Source: Eupeodes corollae (taxonomy: Eukaryota; Arthropoda; Insecta; Diptera; Syrphidae). Taken from it: 64,000 bases of DNA. Positions 1-11,293 of this stretch are shown here, piece after piece. How positions within the stretch are numbered: the stretch's first letter is position 1; every line of letters begins with the position of its first letter. The position numbers and the translations under genes are program-made. Below the pieces are notes generated by a model, which saw only the letters and a list, made by a program, of their open reading frames with translations, ran no database searches and was not told the DNA's origin. The stretch spans positions 38,219,136 through 38,283,135 of the forward strand of contig NC_079149.1 of the NCBI RefSeq assembly GCF_945859685.1. Direction: 5' to 3'.

Positions 1-424
1 TATTTAAATTGGTTAAACAACTTTGGGAGTGTGTGTAGGTTTTATCAGCTGTTAAAGATTCTGTCAACAATTATGAGGAAAATCTTTTACACAAATTTGG
101 TTAGTCTGTAACGAAGTGTTAATATTCTCACGACAATGAACAACAAACATACGTCGTTTGATTAATTTTTTGAATAAACACAAAATAAATAATTTTCCCA
201 TTCTACAAATAATAAGAATTCTGTAACGAAGTTTATGCAATGAAAAAGGGTTAAGACAAAGGAAGGTCGCCTAGATTATCTCAATGTGATTTATGGCGCC
301 TTGATTTTAGATAAATTCCAAGCAAAAAATATTTGAAAAGGTTATCTCGAGATTTGTTTAGACCTTGTTCATTATTAAATCGAAAAGCCCAAATCAAATC
401 CACGTACTACAACTTGTAGACCGT

Positions 425-1480
425 TTACAAAATTAGGCTTGGTATGAGAGCCTGATAACTTATCTGCATAATTGTTTCATCTTGTGTGCTTAACGCCTGT
501 TGATATATAAAGCAATCAAATATCTTTAAGCTCTGCTATTCGCCTAAAAGCTTAATCGTAGTGGGTTAATAACAACATTGGTCACACCAAGTCTTAAGTA
601 TTTAGAATCAATTCCAAAGCACGCAGGCTACACCATTCCCAAACTGCAATCTGAAAGAAACATCTAGATTTCTAAACCTTCCGAATCTTTTAGGGTGAAT
701 AGGACATTCCTAGAAGAAGAGTCAATCCACTGTATAAAACAGATGGACCAAAAACAAATAAAAGTGTTTTTAAGTGGAACTTTAGGAAATTAAAAAAGTC
801 TTTACTTGCTCATTGCTGAATGAAAACGTGGTGTAAACATCTGATAGTCAGGCCGCTATTAAATCTCTAGACTCTGTGTCTACAAACTCTTTAACAGTCC
901 CTAACAACCGATTATCTGTAGTGAAGATAGCACTACAGTTTAACATTCACCTTTGCTGAGTGCCGGGCTATGGAGACAGGACATTGTAAAGCAAATGATA
1001 TCATCAGAAATGGTACAGTACAATCCATTCTACCGCGTTCTATCCATTCTAATGCTTTCATACCATTCGCTACAGTAAACTGTTACTAGCGCAATATTCT
1101 ATAACAAAGGCAAACAACAGCCGGAATAACATCAAAACTTATCAGGTCCCGAAATACATCTGCCCTACGCTTGGTTTAAAGCTCTCAAAGTGCTTGCTAT
1201 TTCCAAGCAGATTACATATAAGCTCGATAATCGGTGTCATAACAAGGCACTGTCTAATAGAAAAGCAAGCCACGTGGCTAGGTGTCTGCTCAAATGACTT
1301 CTGCAGACGCTGTATATATGAGGAAGAGAGGGACTATTTCTTGCCTCCTCTATGCATGCCCTGCTTTAGCTATAAAACGCAAGACCTAGGTAGGAGAATC
1401 CTTCTTTAACGATATGAACGACCTCAGTCACATACACCTAATCAGTCTTTCACGTTCCGTAAGGGCCATAATTACTAACT
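425..1480 (+). mobile_element. LINE remnant: RNase H domain and C terminus (LOA/I-like)
   Basis: Plus-strand translation, crossing several frameshifts, gives the C-terminal part of a non-LTR retrotransposon polyprotein. Visible blocks in order are SSAIRLKA near 525-550, IPKHAGYTIPKLQSERN near 605-655, the RNase H stretch DSQAAIKSLDSVSTNSLTV starting near 843, HCKANDIIRNGT at about 982-1016, then SSIIGVITRHCLIE near 1221-1262 and a cysteine-rich tail (FCRRC, EEERD, LCMPC) to about 1350. An RNase H domain followed by this cysteine-rich end is typical of the LOA, I and R1 groups, where RNase H helps remove the RNA template. No continuous frame survives, so this is a dead copy without its reverse transcriptase. 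The clade is an inference from remembered motif patterns. Confidence 0.75.
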
Positions 1481-1725
1481 TTTTCATCAATTGAACAACC
1501 ATGATATTCTAGTTCTAAGTACTTTTCTTTAAAAAAAAAACCTTTACAAACATTCCCAATACTATTTAACACTATTTCGCTTTAGAGTCTGCCTCAGATT
1601 CTACCACTCAAACTTTGAAAGACCTTTTTCAAAGGTACAATTAGGCATTCATTGATCTCTCAGCAAAAAGATGCGGGTTATTCGAGCTCAATACTAAAAC
1701 AACGTAGTTATAATGTAGCTTATGG

Positions 1726-2052
1726 TTGAATCACAAACACGATTCAGCTTCGACTTCACCTGACGTTTACGAGTTCAGACATAGGAATTCAATGCATGGT
1801 ATCACAATATAGCTTCAACCTCACGTTTCGTTTGACAATCGTAAGGAAAAGAACGTAATATGACTCCAAACGGAAGCTCTAGTTCAATTATCTGAACATT
1901 TGAAAAAATTTCAATTTGAAAAAAATTTCAACAAACAAAATATTTGCTCTTTGCAAGAATCAAATAATAGAAATATCATTCAAAGCAACCTCGAAGCAGA
2001 TCCACTGTAACACAGTGAAAGCCGAAGCTGAAGCGTGTTTGTGATTAAATCA
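1726..2052. mobile_element. MITE candidate with about 30-bp terminal inverted repeats
   Basis: The left end reads ATCACAAACACGATTCAGC at 1730-1748. The reverse complement of the right end (about 2014-2046) reads ATCACAAACACGCTTCAGC, and the match continues through CTTCG-CTT-CAC with only a few differences over about 30 bp. The interior is about 270 bp without coding capacity. The six-base direct repeat TTATGG lies at 1720-1725 and 2053-2058 and is a possible target duplication. The right terminus carries about three more bases than the left, so the exact ends are uncertain. This fits a short non-autonomous DNA transposon; the superfamily cannot be assigned. Confidence 0.6.
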
Positions 2053-2058
2053 TTATGG

Positions 2059-2504
2059 TCATGCGACTTTTTCTGAGCCAGTTGGAAATTGTATCAGGTT
2101 TTCTAATAGGTTCTTCAAAATTTTGAATTCAATTTTTAAACGTACCCTTTTACAAACCATCAAATTTTGAATGTCCTATTTTTACAAAGCTCAACATTTT
2201 CTATCGAATTTTTGGAGTCGGCCGGCGACCAGAACTTAAGTTTTCGCTTAGTAGACAGGAAATAAGAAGTTAGTGAAACATTTTGAATCTAAATATTTTG
2301 ATTCTAAATAAAAGTGTCGAAAATATCCATGGCGTTCTCAAGAATTGGGCATTGCTACGCAGAACTCACAGAAGTATTATTTTGACTTCCGACAATATTT
2401 CTAGTGTCAAAATTACACATGATTTTTAAATAAATCCCTTCGTATTTTTAATAAATTCTGTTAAGAATTTTTGAAGTTACAAATTTGTTTATTAACTTCA
2501 AATA
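2059..2504. other. AT-rich spacer, nothing recognised
   Basis: This AT-rich stretch lies between the MITE candidate and repeat family A. It has poly-A and poly-T runs and no open frame that resembles a protein I know. Confidence 0.5.
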
Positions 2505-3502
2505 GGAAATTATTGTAATGGATCCGATCTGTCAAATTGAACATTTTGACATTTCTGGACATTTCAAGGTCCTTAGAGTCGAAATAAAAGATTTAAAAAA
2601 AAATGTTTGTGCGTGCGTGTATATGTTTACGTACGTTCGTACGTCCGTACGTCCGTACGTTTGTTTTTCGTCGTCCATAGCTCAAGAACCAGAAGAGATG
2701 TCGACTTCAAATAAATGTTGTTATACAGATAATATTGCAGAGAGGTGCAGAAAGGACTCTTAAGCAAATTGCGTAGCTGTTTTTTTTTACCATAGCAGTT
2801 TAAATTGTAAGGCTTAAATATGATTTCATCTCCAAAACAATCTGTTGCAACGAAGAACAAAGTTTTTGTCATCTGATATTTTTTTTAGAAAAATTTAATA
2901 GGCAGTTTTTTTATAAAAAATACAAAACTAAAAAAATTAATAAAACTTAGTAAAAATTGACTTTCGACAAAAATATCTTTTCAAAGCTTTGAGATGTTGA
3001 CTGTAGACTATTTTTATCTTTCAAAAAACATTTCCTGTTAACATTTAGTAAAATTGTGAAAAAAAATCGAATTGATAGTTTTTTTTACAATAAATTAAAA
3101 ACCTAAAACAATATTAACAAAAATGTGTAAAAATTGTTTCCGACGGAAATATATTTGGAATACTTTGAGACATTTGCTTCAAACTAATTTTATCTCATAA
3201 AACATTTTCTTTTCAACATTCGATAAAATTTTGAGAAAAATCGAACTGACAGTTTCTTTAACAAAAAAGATAAAAACCTAAAAAAAAACAATACAAAAAC
3301 TTTGTAAAAATTTACTTTGAGACTCCAATAGCTCTTCAAAAATTAAAAATATTGGCTTAAAACTTATTTTATATTAGAAATATTATTTTCGATTTTCAAT
3401 AAAATATAATCTACAAAAAATAGTACGCAAATTTGATAAAAATTGACAAACTTTTAAGCAAGACAAATCGACAGACGGGATGGGATGTTATCAGTGTGGG
3501 TC
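2505..3502 (+). repeat. Dispersed repeat family A, copy 1 (GTACG head, monomers, terminal block)
   Basis: The head (about 2510-2800) contains GTCCTTAGAGTCGAAATAAA, a GTACGT/GTCCGTACGT-rich microsatellite (2629-2660), then CGTCCATAGCTCAAGAACC and a purine-rich block. It is followed by degenerate AT-rich units sharing phrases such as AAAATTGACTTTCGAC and TATTGGCTTAAAAC. The right end (3449-3502) is a block containing TTTTAAGCAAGACAAATCG and TTATCAGTGTGGGTC. The same head recurs at about 4670, in weaker form near 32880, and inverted near 57950 and 18910. The terminal block recurs near 4983, 6129 and 56845. Relative to the copy at 4983-6193, about 300 bp are missing just before the terminal block. 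Short open frames here are by-products of the repeat. Confidence 0.75.
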
Positions 3503-4669
3503 ATCATCATAGTTTTGCATAATAATTATCCCTACGATTCCATTTAAGTTCAATTTTTCATTCATCTTTCGATCCAATGTAGCCATATATACTTCGATGG
3601 AAATCATACTTCATATTCAATTTTATTTCTGAACCCACACTTGTAACCTGGGTATTATAGTTCACAATTGTTGGAACAGTTTGGAACCCATGCATTTTGA
3701 ACCAATACACTGGCACAATTCATCAGTTAAACCGCCATTGTTACGTCATGATGACATCTTCACATGCATTCATCTTCTTTATCTTTATTCTGTGGTAATT
3801 GGCTCGACAGTAAAAGTTTGCGATCGTCTCGAAATGAAAAACACAAAAACTAAATTAAAATATTTATTTTCAAAGTGCGGTATTGATAACATAATAAAAG
3901 TGTTAAGCAAATAGTAAAGTTTAAGTTTATATTAATAATATTAGTTAGTTACGAAGTTATATGTTAAGATTCAAATTGTTGTTTTTACCAACTTGTTCGG
4001 TAGGTTAGTCGGTTCGATATAATTAGTTGGTAATTTTTATGGATGAAGTTTAGTTTAAAAAATTTAATTTGGTTTCTTTAGTGATTAGTTCATTGTGCAG
4101 CAAAAAATGTGTTTGTAATAAAATAATAAGTGCGTTGGTATTAAAGTTAATTTAAAAAAAAGAGGTTTTAAGATTTCATCACTTCGCGTGCCGCGGTTGG
4201 TTTCGGTTACCCTAAAAATGAAGGGTTTTTTGATGCTGTTTCGTTAAAATTGTAATTTAAAAATTATTTATTCAAATGGGTAAGTTGTTTTACTTCGCTT
4301 TGAAAATGTTTTAAAAAATGTGTGTTGAAAAACTGCAGTGGCTCAAAAGCGACGCACATTGACACATTTCCAATTATGCCCGTCTGCTGATATCTTAAAT
4401 GTCTTAAAAAATATTGATAATAACATTATTTGTTAGATAAAAGAAGAGAGCAATCATTATCTTCTTTGATCTCGAGATTTTTTGATTTAGAAACCAATCT
4501 TTATCACTTTCTTATTGTTTTTATTATTTTGTGTTTTAGGGTTTTCGTGATTTTTTCTAAAAAAAAAAATTAGTATTAAAAAATAGAAACAATATTTTGA
4601 ATATTATAAAATACGATTGATTTCAATTACATTTTTAGTTGAAAATCAATTTCAGCCAAATTTTTTTAA
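3503..4669. other. Mostly unique DNA; weak 5'-leader-like stretch
   Basis: No recognisable transposon lies here. From about 3950 to 4277 the sequence has the texture of an insect 5' leader: A/T-rich, few ATGs, a short GC-rich patch at 4185-4215. It ends with an ATG overlapping a strong donor-like GGTAAGT near 4277. By chance GTAAGT would occur many times in 64 kb, so this is not called a gene. The open frame at 3681-3914 matches nothing I know. Confidence 0.3.
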
Positions 4670-4982
4670 CTTCCCCTAGGAAGTAATTCTAATGGGTCCG
4701 ATTTTTGGAATTGAAAATTTTGACATTTCTCGACTTTTCAAGATCCTAAGAGTCGAAATAAATTTTTTTTAGAAAGATGTCTGTGCGTGCGCGTGTACGT
4801 ACGTATGTACGTCTGTACGTTTGTATGTTCACGAAGTTTTTTTCGTCGTCCATAGCTCAAGAACCAAAAGAGATATCGACTTCAAATAAATTTTGTAATA
4901 CAGATAATAAAGCAGAAAGGGCTGTCAAGAAATTTGCGTAGGTGGTTTTTTTACCATAATAATTTGAAAAAAAAGCTGTAAT
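4670..4982 (+). repeat. Repeat family A head, copy 2
   Basis: This block repeats the head of copy 1 closely: TGGGTCCGATTTTTGGAATT, then CAAGATCCTAAGAGTCGAAA, a GTACGTACGTATGTACGTC microsatellite at about 4796-4820, CGTCCATAGCTCAAGAACC at 4846-4864 and a following GACTTCAAATAAATTTTGTA. It runs directly into the inverted terminal block of the palindromic unit that follows. In copy 1 the head is instead followed by monomer units, so the two copies differ in arrangement. It carries no coding capacity. Confidence 0.75.
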
Positions 4983-6193
4983 GCGACCCACACTGAAAAC
5001 TTCTCATCCCGTCTGTCTTGCTTAAAAGTTTGTAGGTTTTCGTGATGGGTTAAAAAAATTGTAAGTTGAATTATTCTTACAAATATTTAAATTACCAACT
5101 ATATTTTTCACATAAAGAAATAGTTTAGTTTGAAAATCAAGTTTTGTTAAATAGATTTTAAGTCGAAAAAAATGTAACCAATTAGCGTAGCATTTCTTAA
5201 ATTTTTACAATTTGGATGAATGATATTAATTTGAAAGATATCAAGAACCGAACATTAATTTTTACCAAATTTGGGTACTATTTTTTGTGGATTTTATTAC
5301 TTTTTTTTAAAAAAAACGGACTGTTGGATTTTTATAAAAAACTACAGAATATCGAAAACGAATGTGAAATAAAAGTAGTTTGAAGACAATATTTTTAATT
5401 TTTGTAAATCTATTTGAGTCGAAAGTATATTTTTACCAAGTTTTATTAATTTATATTTATTATTTAGGTTTTTATTTTTTGTAAAAAAAAACTGTCAATT
5501 CGATTTTTCTCAAAATTTGTTTTAATGGTGAAAACAATATTTCTTATAGATTAAATTAGTTGAATGCCATAATCACAAATGTAAGAAAAGATATTTGAGT
5601 CGAAAATCAATTTTTACCAACTTTTGTTGATTTTTTTTAAGTTTTAAATTTTTCGTTAAAATAAGTTCGATTTTATTCAAAATTTTTCTGAATGTTGACA
5701 ATAATGTCTTTTGCAAGATAAAATTGGCCTAAAGCCAATATCTTAAAGCTTTGAATTTCGGTAATTCAGTAATTTTTTTTATAAAAATCTAAAAGTTGTT
5801 TTTTTCAAAAGAAATTAAAATCTACAAAAAATAGTACGCGAAATTAGTAAAAATTGATTTTTGGTTCTCGATGTCTCGTGAATAATAGAAAACATTCACT
5901 TCATGTTAATTTCATTTATGTAATTTGTATTTGTTTATGTGTATAAGAAATCAAAGCTTTTAAGAAATGCTACTAAAATTGGTAAAAAACTGTTAACTAC
6001 TTAAAATCTCGTTACCAAAAATAGATTTTGAAATCAAACTATTTCATCATATCCAAAATATGGTTAGATATTGTTAAATTTTCTATAACAATTTAACTGA
6101 TAACTTTTTTAACAAAACACGAAAACGCACAAACTTTTAAGCAAGACAAATCGACGGACGGCCGCGGCAAAGGAAGTTATCAGTGTGGGTTAC
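4983..6193. mobile_element. Foldback-like palindromic unit of repeat family A
   Basis: The left end (GCGACCCACACTGAAAAC at 4984) is inverted at the right end (6129-6193, ending TTATCAGTGTGGGTTACAT). The inversion is not confined to the tips. CTATTTTTTGTGGATTTTAT near 5279 mirrors AAAATCTACAAAAAATAG near 5817. GATATCAAGAACCGAACATT near 5238 mirrors TTTTTGGTTCTCGATGTCTC near 5858. AAATAGTTTAGTTTGAAAATC near 5116 mirrors ATTTTGAAATCAAACTATTT near 6026. The arms are therefore about 350-400 bp. The centre (about 5320-5800) is built from AT-rich units with a period near 175-180 bp, marked by ATTTTTACCAA at about 5256, 5431 and 5611. Long arms with repetitive interiors resemble foldback-type DNA elements. 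No transposase is encoded. Confidence 0.6.
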
Positions 6194-6257
6194 ATCCCAG
6201 CGTCTTTTTTATTTATCAAATAGCTTGGTTTTCCTATTAAAAGTATAAAGTTCTACT

Positions 6258-6440
6258 CGGTAGTGCCATTTGAAATCTTTTTGACGGGTACAGCCTCTTG
6301 CGAGGTTTGACAAATATTAAGAGTGATTCTTGTCACGAAAAGTGGTTTCAGATTCTTCTTAAAACTGTAGGTCTCTTCCATCCCTGACAACATTACTCTT
6401 AGATAGGAATTGTCGAAATTTGTATGTCCCAAGGCCATAG
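6258..6440 (+). mobile_element. SINE fragment (copy D), body only
   Basis: The sequence matches the body of the SINE seen at 48911 and 53701, read in the SINE sense direction. Shared phrases are ACAGCCTCTTGCGAGG, AAGAGTGATTCTTGTCACG, GTAGGTCTCTTCCATCCCTG and a final CCCAAGGCC. Almost all of the tRNA-like head is missing apart from GTGCCA, and the shared LINE-type 3' tail is absent, so both ends are lost. The overlapping minus-strand open frame (6253-6438) is an accident of the repeat. Confidence 0.7.
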
Positions 6441-9400
6441 TTAATTTTTAGATCAAAGATTTGTACAACACTAAGTTATAAAGCCTTGAAAATCATAACA
6501 GACTGCGCAGCAGAACATTTTTGACATTAGTAAAATTTTGAATAATTTTTTTCTAGACATTTTTTGTGTCATAAAAATTCGAAAGATTTGAATTTTATAA
6601 ACACGTTATTTTGTTTCCAAAAAATTTTAAAATTCTACTAAATTTATAAGGTCCGTAAAGTTGGAAAAACCACAAGTTTGAGGGGGAAGGGATTTTCGAA
6701 CCAAGTCGGGATTAGAGCACTAAATTAGCATAAAAAGAGCTCTAAATGTCTGCATCATTAGAATTTCATAATTCGATTGTGGTGTTTTCTGGTTTACCGA
6801 CCTGAATTTATAAAACGCCTCAAATATCTTGAAGAAAATCAGCTTAAACTTTTTGAAAGAATATTTACATTATTATACAAAAACATATCAGGTGCATGTT
6901 CTTAACTGCAAATGTCTTAAGTTTAAAAACAAATTAAATTAAAATTAGATAGTTTTTCAATTATTTAAAAGTTCCAAACCAAGTTTTTACATCGAAAAAA
7001 GTGTCATCTCAAAATTTAAACCAAAAGCAATCCCATAAATTGGTTTTCTAGATTAAGATTAAAAAACGAACACATATTTCTATATTTTTGTTATCCTTTT
7101 ATCAAAATTATTAAAAAAATGAAAAGTATCTAGAACATTTTGTGTTCTAACCACCTTACTGTATGTCTGTGATTGTAGACATACACGTAGAGGCTAGCAT
7201 ACTGAACGCTTTTCATTAAAGATGTGTGTGCCTTGGCAGGCCAGGTAGAGCTTCGTATATAGGTAGTAGTATAGTTTGCATATGGCCTAAAGGCTACTGA
7301 ATCATAAATATACAAATATATCACCAAGAAGCCAGTTGTTCTTGTTGCAATTTTTTGGCAGGCAGAATTTGCTTTTCATCTCTCACCTTATATTTTTTTA
7401 TTTGTTAGTATGTAGATTTATATGAGTCTCTCTAAAAGTTCGAGCATTGCCCATGCACAAATATTCACCTAGTTACCCAATTTTTTCTCACCTTCTCTAC
7501 CTCTACCTCGTTCAGATATGAGTTATGGGATACTTAATCATCGTCATACCATTTGGTGCACATAATAGCAAGGATGTCATGTTTGGAGCAAGCTACACAT
7601 GTCCCTACACAGAATTTCACAAAAGAAAAAAACTACGTATGAAGCAAGGAAGCATCATACATGCATGAATGTATGTATGTAGAAGAGGGCAGCCCTCTCT
7701 AGCTACAAGGACCATATAGAAAAGGCACTTGGAACGATTGAAGTTGTTACAATTTTACATACTCTATGGGTACCTAACCTAAAGTAGTTTTTGTCAGCTC
7801 TATGGTTTTCGGCAATGGCAGCAGTATAGCAGTATAGAAGTAGCAGCTGGCAGTTTTCCAATTTTCTAATTAACCGAAGCATGAGTTTGGAGCTTGGAGG
7901 CAATTGGAGGAGGCAGAAGGATCGGATTACACCTCACTGCTCTCTCGGCAAACGTCCTTCGGAATTAGTCAGTTTAACAAGCATCAGCTGCGCTCACCCG
8001 CTTTCTTGTCTACTTTTTTGTCTATTTCTATTTCTATTTCTGTTTCTTTTTTTTATTTTTTAACGTTTCACGTTTCAATTGTTTTCCACAAAAAAGAAAA
8101 AAACAACAACAACATTGAATTCTAACCCAAATAACAGCGAAGGTGGATCAGGATTGGATTTTAGGGGATGAGATGGGAACCTACCCCTAGGGTTCCGCTA
8201 ATTAATTTGAATACATCACAAATAATATGTTTGAAATTAACGTTCGCATTCCGTAATTTATGCGAGGTTTTGATATTTACAGCTGTACAACCGCAGATAC
8301 TTTGAATTCATTAAGCCACTTCTCGCTCGCTATTTGCTACATAATACAAACGGACAACATGGCTCATGGCGATGGTGTTGGTGTTGGTTATTTGGCTATG
8401 GTGATGGTGATGACGAAGGAGATGGGATGTGGTGAGGTCGATGTTCCCGAAGGACTCATTTATTGTGGTCGAGCAGCATTTTCATATTAATTACTGTCTA
8501 ATGCTTTGGCAAAAGGGGTTGAAATAGCAGCCAAATTGAGGGATGTTGAAAACAATATTAAATTAAAATTGTTTAAGCTTGATGATGCTTTATATACATG
8601 GATGATGGTTAGTAGCAAAGCGGGGGGGGGGGGAGTGTTGCATACAAAAATCTGTGCTGATGTTTCGAATTGAATGGACTGAACTGGTGATGGAGGGAAA
8701 CGTTTTCTTAATTACAAAATTAAAGTGGTAGCAGACCAGGACTACTGTAGGAGGTAGGCCCCTCTATCTTTGTACAAAAATTAGGGAGGAATTTTTTTTT
8801 CAATTCTACAGAATGATCATTAAAAATGATTTAGAACCCTAGGCAAAGCATGTTCTTGATTTATCAAGAAGCATCTAATGTTTTTTGTGTTAATGTTGCT
8901 ATTTTTCCAAAGAACCCCAGCATGAGATAGGAAAAAAGCAGTATTTTATGTTAATTACGATAATTGTTGGGTTTGGTCTTAGACATAATAATTTACACAG
9001 AAACAAAAATTAGGAATTCAATTCGAAAAAAATAAGAACCGTAAACGCTGCCACCTTCAATGAATGAGTTTTAAACCAATGGCAATGTGTATAAAAGCTT
9101 GTAAAGGGTACTTATTTATTTTTCTTTTATTTTTATTGCACTCTTATATAAAGATGTAAATTGTGGGAATTTAAATTGAATGAAATATAATGAGCGTAAA
9201 TCGAATGGTGGTGGTGATGAAAGTTTTTTACGGCTGAAAAATCCCTCAGTCAAATGGTTTTGTAGATTTTTAGATAAAAGATTAAGTTAAAGGAATAAAG
9301 AACAACTTTTAACAGTAATCCACGATAAGATCATCAAGAAAATGGGGAAAAAAGGCGAAATAAAAATAAGGTTTAAATTATGTTTAAAAACATTTTCCAG

Positions 9401-10124
9401 ACAAACATTTTCCAGACAATGTTAAGTCTAGGAAAAAAAATTTTTAAGAAAATTCTTTTAAAGTTAAAAAAAATTGTTCGCTTATTTTGGAAGAGCTGAA
9501 TTTATAAGTCCTTAAAACTTCCTTTAACTTTCGACAGGAACACAAAAATTGGTGACAGAATGCAAGATATGAAGAAACAGTTTTGTCCACATCATTCGAA
9601 ACGTTTACTTTGGTTACAGAAGTATTTGATTTTATTGCATTGGTATTCATCTGCCTCATTCCAATATTTTAGACGTTTTTCTTTAAAAGTGTGGACTCAC
9701 AAATTTATCAAAAATCAAACGAACACAATTTCTGACTTATTTGATTACAACTGCTCTTCACTCAAAACTGTTGTATTCCACTAGAAATTTTTGATAATAA
9801 AGGGTTTAATTTTGAATAGCACACTTGGTGAGTAACTGACACTTTTTAAACAGTCAATTTTTGACATAGACAAATATAAACAAAAGTGATTTCAAAAATA
9901 GAAAAAAACGTGCTTTATCAATTGTTAATACTCACCATAGAAATTGTTAAAATTTTGTAGACACAGTTCGCAAAACTAAAGCAATTTTTGGGCCGTTGTA
10001 AAACAAATTCTTGGTCTGTAAAAGTGAAAGTGCCAATTTAATCCGGTTAACAGAATTAAATTAATCGCTACCGCGCAAAGTTCAAGAACCAGTTGGTGTA
10101 TTAAGAAAACCCAGATTTGTCGAT
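6441..10124. other. Largely unique DNA with simple repeats
   Basis: No transposon protein or convincing exon was seen. Local features are a TGTATGTATGTAG microsatellite near 7668-7681, a GGT/GTT/GAT-rich run at about 8366-8430, a 12-base G tract at 8622-8633, and AC- and T-rich runs near 8020-8115. Short open frames (7703-7903, 7881-8125, 8260-8490, 9560-9784) have low-complexity or unrecognised translations and are not called genes. Confidence 0.4.
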
Positions 10125-11140
10125 TTTGAATTGATCTTTATCCAATTGCACTTACGTCCGTTTTTCCAATGTCATAGAAACGCTAATCAACTTTCAGCTT
10201 AGGAAATATCTTGAAAATTGAAAGCTTCTTAATGACCGACAGTTTGTCTTTTGTAACAATAGGTCCACTGGTGATCCCATTCCCTATCTCACCGAACAAT
10301 GAAACAATTCTTTACTTCGTTTTGGACAAAGTAAAATTATTGCACTTGATATTTCAAAGCCATTTGAAACAGTATGGCACGAAGCTTTCTTATAGAAAAA
10401 GCGAGCATTTGGTATTGGTTAATCTCTTTTTTTTTGGGAGAGATTTTAACTTCCAGGCCGTTAAATTCATTTAGTGTCAGACGAGTTTAAATATGACGCT
10501 GGAGTCCCTAACGGTTCCGCTTAGTTTCCTAAACTTTTCTTATTTTTATAAATAGTCTTTTGTGTGAACCTTTTAACCCATTTATTTTTTTCGTTGATGA
10601 CAGTACCCTCAGCTTTTTATATTTATTTACAGATTCTCATCCTTGTTCTTCAGATGTGAATTACAAACGGCAGCGTATGATAAGCTCATTTAGTGCTGAT
10701 CTTGACAGCAGAAAACCAATCACTATCTACTTTGGCATAAGCGTTTTCCATTGAGGAAAACAGTTTTCGGTTTTAGATATATTCATCACAAACCATTTCT
10801 ATGGGTCGCATATTTGCTATCGCTAAAAGTGCTGCTAAGTGTGCTCGATGCAAGAAGTTTTTCACCAGAGGCTTTAATTTAGAGAGCTTTGATTTGTCCG
10901 AAACTCGAGTATGATTCTTAAGTCTGGGATATTTTACATTTGACATTTTGTTCTCTTGAAGACAGCTGCAAAGCTTCATGCCTATGACGTACTTTTAAGA
11001 GTGCTCATCAGTTTACCCTTAAACGCAGTTTTGGACGTACTGTTAAGCACTGGGATTATTTCCCAACTGCTCAGACTACGTCTTATCATTATAAGAATAT
11101 TCATAACGCTTAAAGTGCGCGCACAATATATACAAAATTA
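10125..11140 (+). mobile_element. Jockey-like LINE remnant: reverse transcriptase to C terminus
   Basis: Plus-strand reading with frame changes gives, in order, a block like YPIALTSVF near 10137, LLNDRQFGF-like residues near 10225, IIALDISKAF near 10337 (the catalytic aspartate region of reverse transcriptase motif A), a motif C relic FVDDSTLSFLY near 10588 where the family has FADD or YADD, and C-terminal pieces near 10800-10980. The stretch near 11025 matches the C-terminal block NFGRTVKYRDSFF seen at 27720. Many stops and indels make it non-functional. This is one of several Jockey-like remnants in the window; those at 16571, 27660 and 63270 share protein-level similarity with it. Such enzymes copy their RNA at a nicked target site. 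Confidence 0.75.
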
Positions 11141-11293
11141 GGATACAGACTAAGGTTTAAAGTCGTAACAGTTTAGTCAACATAAAACCACAAGAATTCA
11201 AGCTGATCAGTGCGCTGCGGTATCGCTACAGTGCCGATACCAAAAACGCCAACAAATCTTCGGGAATGGTTTCTTTGAATGCATCAATATAAA

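Noticed and set aside
5160..5800. Possible CRISPR-like or satellite array
   Set aside because: The units are diverged, have no unique spacers and belong to an interspersed repeat. Nothing suggests a prokaryotic array or a long satellite.
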